Below the pieces are notes generated by a model, which worked only from the letters and a program-made list of their open reading frames with translations, ran no database searches and was not told the DNA's origin. From NCBI RefSeq assembly GCF_051020765.1, contig NC_134944.1, forward strand, positions 8,370,001 through 8,434,000: a stretch of DNA of 64,000 nucleotides, written 5' to 3'. Shown here one piece after another: positions 56,871-64,000 of this stretch. The position numbers and the translations under genes are program-made. This DNA comes from Lasioglossum baleicum (lineage: Eukaryota; Arthropoda; Insecta; Hymenoptera; Halictidae). Each line of letters begins with the position of its first letter. Within the stretch, counting starts at the first letter, position 1.

Positions 56871-57103
56871 CGATCTTCTAAGGAGCAGGACTACCTCCAC
56901 CGACAGCAGTCTCTACCTGAGCACCACCTAGCAATAAGTACACTTACACCTACACTACACTCGTTAAAAATTTTTTCTCTTCAGTTTATTTTTTTTTTCT
57001 CTCCACCTTTTTCTTTTTTTCTTGAAGTCTATTGTATCTAGGACGTTTCCTTCCTGATGAGAAAGCATCACGGGAACCGCGATGTTTCTTCTTGGTGGGG
57101 AGA
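56871..57103 (+). other. Gypsy 3' internal region and polypurine tract
   Basis: Non-coding, with long T/C runs at 56976-57020. The polypurine tract GGTGGGGAGA lies directly before the 3' LTR (57094-57103), where plus-strand DNA synthesis would be primed. Confidence 0.8.
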
Positions 57104-58170
57104 TGTTACGGATGACGAACAGGTGTTCAATATCATCTCTGGCAGGAACCGTCCTAGATAAACGAACAGAGTTTTTCCCTAGATAAATCTACATAATTGT
57201 TTAGGTTAGTTTAGGGCCCAAACGTACGCACGACCAACTGGTCGTTGACAAAATACGAATGTTCACTTGAAGGGTACTGACAAGTACCACCCGTCATTGC
57301 AGGGCTATATAAGCCCTTACATTTCTACTCTCGTGGGCTAGTACTGTCGTAATCACGAATAGTGTCGCGTCGTGCTGCATCTCGGAAGTCAACTACCAGT
57401 GAGATCGGACGTTCGTTCCTTTTGAATCAAAGTTTAACCGTACAGATTCCGCGAGTTCGGTCTAAAATCTGTTAGGCAGTGACAAGGTTGCTCCGAGTCC
57501 CCCGCATTGCCAGTGCGTCAACACCGTGCGTCTTAGCTTAGGTAATATCACCTTTCAATTTCTTTTCTATTCTAAATTCAGTTCATTCGCGACACAAGTA
57601 CACTTGTAGAACGAAACTCTATAGTAAGAATATATTTGTCTTCTTTAATAATTAACTCAAATTCATTAAACCCATAATTATCGTCCAATATCCTAACCAA
57701 GTAATTGAACGTCCCCACATGATACAATCTTACCGCTCGGATTGTATCAATTAAATTATACTAGTTACGAGGCTTACTAATTATCCTAGCAATTCCCTGA
57801 TTAACCATCAGGTTCTTTCGCGACATTCCAATTGTCCGAACAGAGATTTATCCAACCTAGCGGCTCCCCAGTTTTGCATTGGGTTCGTCCGCATCCTAAC
57901 AGCTCCCTGATTTCGCATCAGGTTCGTCTGTGCTATTATACAACCTCCTAGCAGCTCCCCGGTTTTGCATCGGGTTCGTCTGCGTTTGACTCCATTCCTA
58001 GAGGCTCCCTGACTTCGCGTCAGGTTCGTCCTCGCTGTCAATAATCCTAGCGGCTCCCCAATTTCGCATTGGGTTCGTCCGCGTTCCTTAACTAACAAAT
58101 TTATATCATATTCCTAGGGTAATAACCCTTCGCCGGCCACTCGTGCTGCTCGCGGCCCTGGCTCGTAACA
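57104..58170 (+). repeat. 3' LTR, 1067 bp
   Basis: Same length and, by eye, identical in sequence to the 5' LTR at an offset of 6461. Followed at once by the GATA target duplication and the resumed satellite. Confidence 0.96.
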
Positions 58171-58700
58171 GATAACATTACATTAAATTGCACTACTTGT
58201 TCGTTCAATTCCAAAGCTGTAAATTCAATTTTCATAGTCGACATCTGAGTATTTGTTGATTTGTACTACTGTGACAATATTACATCAATTCGTACTACTT
58301 ACCCTCGCATAGAAAATTTTTCAGAAAATTTATGCTCGACGCCAATCTCTCTTGGATAACATTACGTTAAATTGCACTACTTGTTCGTCCAATTCCAAAG
58401 CTGTAAGTTCGATTTTATGAGTCGAGGTCTGAGTGTTCGTTGACTTGTACTACTGGTACGATATTACATCGATTCGTACTACTTACTTTCGCATAGAAAA
58501 TGTTTCAAAAAATTAATGCTCGACGCCAATCCCTCTTGCATAACATTACGTTAAATTGCACTACTTGTTCGTTCAATTCCAAAGCTGTATATATATATAA
58601 GTTCGATTTTAAGAGTCGAGGTTTGAGTATTCGTTGACTTGTACTACTGAAACAATAGAAAATTCTTGAAAAAAATCATAGATGGCTGAACCTCAATTCA
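58171..58700. repeat. Satellite array, ~184-bp unit (S184, part 3)
   Basis: Continues the unit broken at 50642: GGATA|ACATTACATTAAATTGC. About two and a half further units, the last with a TATATATATA insertion at 58590 and rapid decay after 58650. Confidence 0.9.
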
Positions 58701-60081
58701 GTTTAAACCTCGTGTCTCACTACTGATTCAGCCGCAATTGAATAAATTCAATTTTACGAAGCCGGCGTCTGATCTCAACGCGACTTGTTCTACTTGTTCC
58801 ACTAGTTCCACTTGTTCTACTTGTTCCACTAGTTCCACTTGTTCTACTTAAACGATCTCGGATCACAGTTGATACGCCACTTATCTTCGCAAAGAAACGT
58901 TCCGGCGACCTCGCAGCAAACATTTCCCCGACGTCGGACCACACACAAGGTTCATTCTCCTTGGTCCAGACACATTATACCGCGGCCTCAGCCGGTTGAG
59001 TCACAAAGCATGAGACTTGGCAATTCACAGATTACGTCTGACTACGCTCGAGGCCATTCTACTTTGACGGGATCGTATCAGTTCGTGTTGCTTAACGGGC
59101 CCGCCGGCAGCCGAGAATTTCTTGTCTCGGAACGAGGTCACATGGAATTCATAACGTAATTTACCAACGTGTGCAGGCTTCTTCTATGTGCCGTTAACTC
59201 GTCCCGATACAGTTTACAACTGGAGACGCTTGTAATCTCCATCTAGTTCTTGTCTACCTGTTATCCCGTCTCGTTCGTCTCCGAAAATCGAATCTTCCTT
59301 TCCATCAACCCGAAGATTGTTCTCTGGGATCGAAGATCAATCGACAAAAAAATTGATACTTCCGTCTCCCGAGGAAACAGGATCCGGGCGTTTGTAATCC
59401 CCGTCTGTAAACACTGTGCGCCGTCGTGCAAACATCGTTGGAATTGTAGTCGGACATTGCACGCCGTTCCCACCGATTCCGGATAAACAGGATCGATCTA
59501 GCTGACCGACTAAGAGGACCGTTCAATTATTGATCTATTTCGCAGAATGTGTCCTCGTCCCTTGCGCGAAATTCTGCCGACGCCACTCTTCCTCGCAATC
59601 GCTTTTAACTTATTCCATTTCCGGGCAACGTGTGCTCCGGCGCGGCTCGGCGGCGTCTTGACACGAGAGATCCGGTGAAATTTTCAAATTTCGAGGTCTC
59701 GCTGGGACAACGAGAGCCTTTCGCGCTTCTTCCACATCTTCTCCTATTCCTCGAGAACCCGTCTCTCTGTTATTCGTATCAGAATTGAACATTCTCACAT
59801 CCCAGCTATAGCCGGAATTAATCGATTAAATTTATCTACACTCTCTCCGACTGCTCATTTTCCATTTAATTTTCGGAACCCCAATAGAAGGAAAATATTA
59901 AATCCCCCAGCCTCTCGAGAGGAAAGCTAGGGAAAAAGTATTTCGCTTTTTATCGGCGAATATTACTCCGGAGGAAGTGTTCGAATGGTACCGCGCGTCC
60001 CGGAAAATATTCCGGGCAGATTGCCCGCGGAAAATTCGCCGCACAATTCGCCGTCTCCACTCGTCGATTTTATTTTTCCAG
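58701..60081. other. Unique intronic sequence before the third exon
   Basis: Begins with a small minisatellite at 58786-58852 (CTTGTTCTACTTGTTCCACTAG units, ~24 bp). The rest is CpG-rich unique sequence with no supported ORF, ending in the TTTATTTTTCCAG acceptor. Confidence 0.5.
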
Positions 60082-60213
60082 GGACATTGTGATCCCGAAG
60101 TCACGGATGGTCCAACAGAGCCGACGAATGAGAACCGAAACTTCGGTCGACTCCGAGGACGACGACGCTTTCTTCGACTCGGAGGACGACGACGAGGATC
60201 AGGACGAGTCCAA
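60082..60213 (+). CDS. Cow: Testican/SPOCK-like proteoglycan, acidic linker exon
   Basis: Acceptor TTTTTCCAG before 60082 and donor GTAAGTG after 60213. One base completes Gly from the previous exon. Then 43 codons follow (DIVIPKSRMVQQSRRM..., then SVDSEDDDAFFDSEDDDEDQDES), ending with AA of a split codon (phase 2). The first part is basic and the second is very acidic (16 Asp/Glu in the last 21 residues). In testicans a variable, charged stretch separates the first follistatin cysteines from the Kazal domain, which would lie in the next exon beyond the window. Phase continuity with 46391 is the main evidence. Confidence 0.78.
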
Positions 60214-60590
60214 GTAAGTGTCCCTTTCAGTCTCGAATCATAATATTGACTTTCGAACTGGCAAACAGAAAATAGGAAACCGGCGAAGAGTTAGTTTTTT
60301 TATATGGGACCGTGAATATTGGAGTTCACAGAGTTAGACTGTAATATTTTACAAGTATTTCTTTTTATCTGCAATGATCCACTAGGGGGTGAAAACTAGA
60401 GGGTCCAGGATTAATGATTTTCGTTTAGATTTGTGTGCTTACAAGGAATGTAGTCGTATAAAATGATTTCCGTCAAAATTATTTGTTTAATCAGCATTCT
60501 AAAAATTCACATCTTCTTTTTCTTATTAAATGAGTATCGATATTTCTGTAACTTCGTGGACGTAATGTATCGACCTAAATAGGGGATACG
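60214..60590. other. Intron start, unique
   Basis: AT-rich sequence leading into the 205-bp array; 60375-60480 already shows diverged pieces of that repeat (GGGGGTGAAAA, ACAAGGAATGTAGTCG). Confidence 0.5.
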
Positions 60591-62215
60591 TGTTTCTGGA
60601 ATTTTTTTGTTTTTGTCGTCTAACAATGGGGGTGAACATAAGGGCTATTTTCACCCCCTCAACATGAATGAAAATTTGTGTTTTCATCGAATGTAGCCAA
60701 ATTGACTTCAGAGAAAATTATTTTTTTAAGAAATTCATCTTCTTTGCAATATTTCTTGTTAATTGTTCGTGCATGTGTGTGTATCTTCGTGTACGTGTTT
60801 CTGAAATTATTTGTTTTCGTCTTTTGACAATGAGGGTGAACATAAGAGTTATTTTCAACCCCTTAGGATGAATAAAAATTTGTGGGTTTTTAAGGAATGT
60901 AGTCAAAACGATTTCAAGAAAATTATTTTTTTAAGAAATTCATCTTCTTTGCAATATTTCTTGTTAATTGTTCGTGCATGTGTGTGTATCTTCGTGTACG
61001 TGTTTCTGAAATTATTTGTTTTCGTCTTTTAACAATGAGGGTGAATATAAGAGTTATTTTCACCCCCTTAAGATGAATAAAAATTTGTGTGTTTTTAAGG
61101 AATGTAGTCAAAACGATTTCAAGAAAATTATTTTTTTAAGAAATTCATCTTATTTGCAACATTTCTTGTTAATTGTTCATGCATGTGTATGTATCTTTGT
61201 GTACGTGCTTCCGAAATTTTTTGTTTTCGTCTTTTAACAATGAGGGTGAACATAAGAGTTATTTTCACCCCCTTAAGATAAATAAAAATGTGTGTGTTTT
61301 TAAGGAATGTAGTCAAAACGATTTCAAGAAAATTATTTTTTTAAGAAATTCATCTTATTTGCAACATTTCTTATTAATTGTTCATGCATGTATGTGTATC
61401 TTTGTGTACGTGCTTCCGAAATTTTTTGTTTTTGTCATTTAACAATGAGGGTGAACATAAGAGTTATTTTCACCCCCTTAAGATGAATAAAAATTTGTGT
61501 GTTTTTAAGGAATGTAGTCAAAACGATTTCAGAAAAAATTATTTTTTTAAGAAATTTATCTTATTTGCAACATTTCTTATTAATTGTTCATGCATGTATG
61601 TGTATCTTTGTGTACGTGCTTCCGAAATTTTTTGTTTTCGTCTTTTAACAATAAGGGTGAACATAAGAGTTATTTTCACCCCCTTAAGATGAATAAAAAT
61701 TTGTGTGTTTTTAAGGAATGTAGTCAAAACGATTTCAGAAAAAATTATTTTTTTAAGAAATTCATCTTATTTGCAACATTTCTTGTTAATTGTTCATGCA
61801 TGTGTATGTATCTTTGTGTACGTGCTTCCGAAATTTTTTGTTTTCGTCTTTTAACAATGAGGGTGAACATAAGAGTTATTTTCACCCCCTTAAGATGAAT
61901 AAAAATTTGTGTGTTTTTAAGGAATGTAGTCAAAACGATTTCAGAAAAAATTATTTTTTTAAGAAATTCATCTTATTTGCAACATTTCTTATTAATTGTT
62001 CATGCATGTATGTGTATCTTTGTGTACGTGCTTCCGAAATTTTTTGTTTTTGTCATTTAACAATGAGGGTGAATATAAGTGCTTTTTCCACCCCCTTAAC
62101 ACGAATGGAAATTTATGTGTTTTGCAAGGAATGTAGTCAAAACAATTTCAGAGAAATTTTTTTTTTTTAATTCATCTTTGCAATATTTCTTGACCGAAAT
62201 AAGGGATACGTGTTT
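60590..62215. repeat. Tandem array, ~205-bp unit, ~8 copies
   Basis: ACAATGAGGGTGAA starts near 60827, 61032, 61238, 61443, 61649 (variant), 61855 and 62060, giving 205-206 bp. Central units are over 95 percent alike by eye; the two outer units are more diverged. Each includes TTTTTAAGGAATGTAGTC and GTTCATGCATGTGTATGTATC. Long repetitive ORFs on both strands are artefacts of the repeat. Confidence 0.92.
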
Positions 62216-62880
62216 TTGGAATGGTTTTGTTCTTGTTATTCTTGGACTATGTTCCTAGCTTCAAACCAATAAAATGATAATCCTCGAATAAAAATATTTA
62301 TTGAAACGTAGATTACACTAAGAAGCACACAAAAATTATACATAAACTGAATTTTGTCATTTTTATGAAACGACACGAGCCAGTATTAAAATTACGTTTC
62401 GGCGGAGTGTTATTTTATAATTGGTAGAATAGAGCAGTCGCGAAAGTGGCAGAAACAAGAGAACAGTGTCCCAGATCGACCCGCGTATTCCCCGAGAAAT
62501 CGGTGAGATATTTTTCACCGGGGACGTTTTATCGGAAGACGAATGGCGGATTATCATATTACTTCTCGTTTGTGAGCTGTGTATAGTATCGGGGAAACAG
62601 CGTCTCGGAAATAACAGGGAAATATCGAAGCGACTGGGAGTCACTGGGGAAAGTGGATCCAGTATGTTTTGTTTTTCACGAGACATTAACCTGGAATTAT
62701 TGGTTTCGCCGTTCTCCGCATGTCGAACGCCTCTCTCCCGGGGGATCGAATAAAAGGTCGGCTTTATGGGTCACGTTTCCACGGATGCGTGCCTCTTAAG
62801 TCTCTGCGCGAATCGTGGATCACGATCGCGATCCAGTCGAACGAAAACACCTCGAAATTCCGCGAAATGGACGACTTAGA
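62216..62880. other. Unique intronic sequence
   Basis: 62390-62880 is CpG-rich with overlapping ORFs on both strands and no recognisable domain. Confidence 0.45.
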
Positions 62881-64000
62881 ACGATCTGAAATTCGCTCGC
62901 CAAACTGAATGTCAGCGATCGAGGTTCTATCCTTTGAAAACCTGCTGCCTTTTATTAAATAATCAAATAAAAAATTGACAGGATCCAGAACGATCTGAAA
63001 TTCGATCGCTGAACATAATCCTCGACATCAGCGATCGAGGTTCGATTTATTATTTTAAACCTGCTGTCTTTTACTAAATAATCAATTAAAAAATTGACAG
63101 GATCCAGGACGATCTGAAATTCGATTGCTGAACACAGTCCTGGATATTCAGCAATCGAGGTAATATCATTTTAAACCTGCTGTCTTTTAATAAATAATCA
63201 AATACGAAATTCGTGGCAGGACCCAGAACGATCTAAAATTCGATCGCTGAACATAATGCTCGACATCAGCGATCGAGGTTCGATTTATTATTTTAAACCT
63301 GCTGTCTTTTACTAAATAATCAATTAAAAAATTGACAGGATCCAGGACGATCTGAAATTCGATTGCTGAACACAGTCCTGGATATTCAGCAATCGAGGTA
63401 TTATCACATATTTTAAACCTGCTGTCTTTTAATAAATAATCAAATAAAAAAATTGGCAGGATCCAGGACGATCTAAAATTCGAACGCTGAACATAATGCT
63501 CGACATCAGCGATCGAGGTTCGATTTATTATTTTAAACCTGCTGTCTTTTACTAAATAATCAATTAAAAAATTGACAGGATCCAGAAAGATCTAAAATTC
63601 GATTGGTGAACACAGTCCTGGATATTCAGCAATCGAGGTACTATCATTTTAAACCTGCTGTCTTTTAATAAATAATCAAATAAAAAAATTGGCAGGATCC
63701 AGGACGATCTAAAATTCGAACGCTGAACATAATGCTCGACATCAGCGATCGAGGTTCGATTTATTATTTTAAACATGCTGTCTTTTACTAAATAATCAAT
63801 TAAAAAATTGGCAGGATCCAGGACGATGTGAAATTCGATTGCTGAACACAGTCCTGGATATTCAGCAATCGAGGTATTATCACACATTTTAAACCTGCTG
63901 TCTTTTATTAAATAATCAAATCAAAAATTGGCAGGATCCAGAACGATCTGAAATTCGATCGCTGAACATAATCCTCGACATCAGCGATCGAGGTTCGATT
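62880..64000. repeat. Dimeric satellite, ~119-bp monomers with hairpins
   Basis: Monomers share GGATCCAGGACGATCT, AAACCTGCTGTCTTTTA and AAATAATCAA. Two types alternate: type A has CGATCGCTGA...TCAGCGATCG and type B has CGATTGCTGA...TCAGCAATCG. Nine to ten monomers are visible and the array runs past the window end. The dimer period is about 238 bp. Confidence 0.9.

Larger units (their letters stand above)
50639..58174 (+). mobile_element. Ty3/gypsy LTR retrotransposon, full length but integrase-deleted
   Basis: The element spans 50643-58170 (7528 bp) between 4-bp duplications GATA (50639-50642 and 58171-58174). The LTRs are 1067 bp each, start TGTTAC, end GTAACA, and show no difference by eye. 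The order is LTR, PBS, leader with short repeats, gag, pol (-1 frame; protease, RT, RNase H, macrodomain-like segment, integrase), polypurine tract, LTR. There is no env-like third ORF. Protease before RT and RNase H before integrase is the Ty3/gypsy order. An internal deletion at about 56510-56520 removes part of integrase, so this copy could move only with help in trans. Confidence 0.95.
46392..60081 (+). other. Intron (~13.7 kb), phase 2
   Basis: Donor GTGAGC at 46392 and acceptor TTTATTTTTCCAG ending 60081. Both flanking exons are cut after the second codon base, so the frame is kept directly (GG+G = Gly). It carries satellite S184 and a complete gypsy element in the same orientation as the host gene. 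Confidence 0.7.

Noticed and set aside
57053..57085. Second hammerhead-like CTGATGAG before the gypsy polypurine tract
   Set aside because: No GAAA core at the right distance, no stem II, and no upstream cleavage triplet with a stem I partner.
60668..62170. Series of plus and minus ORFs in the 205-bp array
   Set aside because: They recur once per repeat unit and overlap each other on both strands.
62466..62753. 95-codon plus ORF as a further exon
   Set aside because: No splice signals in a phase compatible with 60213 and no similarity to the Kazal domain expected next.

Overview
The window is a piece of an insect genome, most likely hymenopteran: CpG is not depleted, introns are very long and packed with tandem repeats, and the transposon mix (TTAA-flanked foldbacks, mariner-like copies, gypsy) fits. 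The organism call is an inference. There are almost no long host ORFs. What host coding sequence I can support is three short plus-strand exons (23703-23760, 46289-46391, 60082-60213) with good splice sites and matching phases (0/1, 1/2, 2/2). Joined, they read into the region before and through the first cysteines of the follistatin-like domain of a testican/SPOCK proteoglycan, called Carrier of wingless (Cow) in flies. The gene therefore runs through the whole window, with introns of about 22.5 kb and 13.7 kb; its 5' and 3' exons lie outside.

Region by region: 1-23.7 kb is non-coding, holding minisatellites (1.6-2.9, 4.5-5.9, 6.45-7.06, 7.9-8.9, 13.5-14.5, 22.2-23.5 kb), a TTAA-flanked 531-bp foldback (12.1 kb), a LINE fragment with a mariner derivative nested in it (16.7-18.3 kb), and further foldbacks and MITEs. 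23.8-46.3 kb (intron) has a foldback, a Helitron-like element (24.2-25.2 kb), arrays at 27.5, 31.1 and 33.5 kb, a decayed Tc1/mariner transposase (37.0-38.9 kb) and a 405-415-bp triplication (39.3-40.5 kb). It also has a cluster of MITEs (41.3-44.0 kb) and a ~184-bp satellite that stops about 90 bp before the second exon. 46.4-60.1 kb (intron) has the same satellite again, split by a full-length Ty3/gypsy LTR retrotransposon (50643-58170), then unique sequence up to the third exon. 60.2-64.0 kb holds a ~205-bp array and a ~119-bp array that runs off the window end.

Most interesting signals: (1) a complete-looking hammerhead ribozyme core (38537-38601) in the loop of a perfect 175-bp inverted repeat, inserted with a 14-bp direct repeat inside the dead mariner. 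(2) A degenerate TARG1/OARD1-like macrodomain between RNase H and integrase in the gypsy Pol. (3) A textbook -1 frameshift heptamer with a possible pseudoknot between gag and pol. (4) Six tandem LTR hairpins whose stems co-vary. The gypsy copy looks very young (LTRs identical by eye) but has lost two of the three integrase catalytic acidic residues through an internal deletion.
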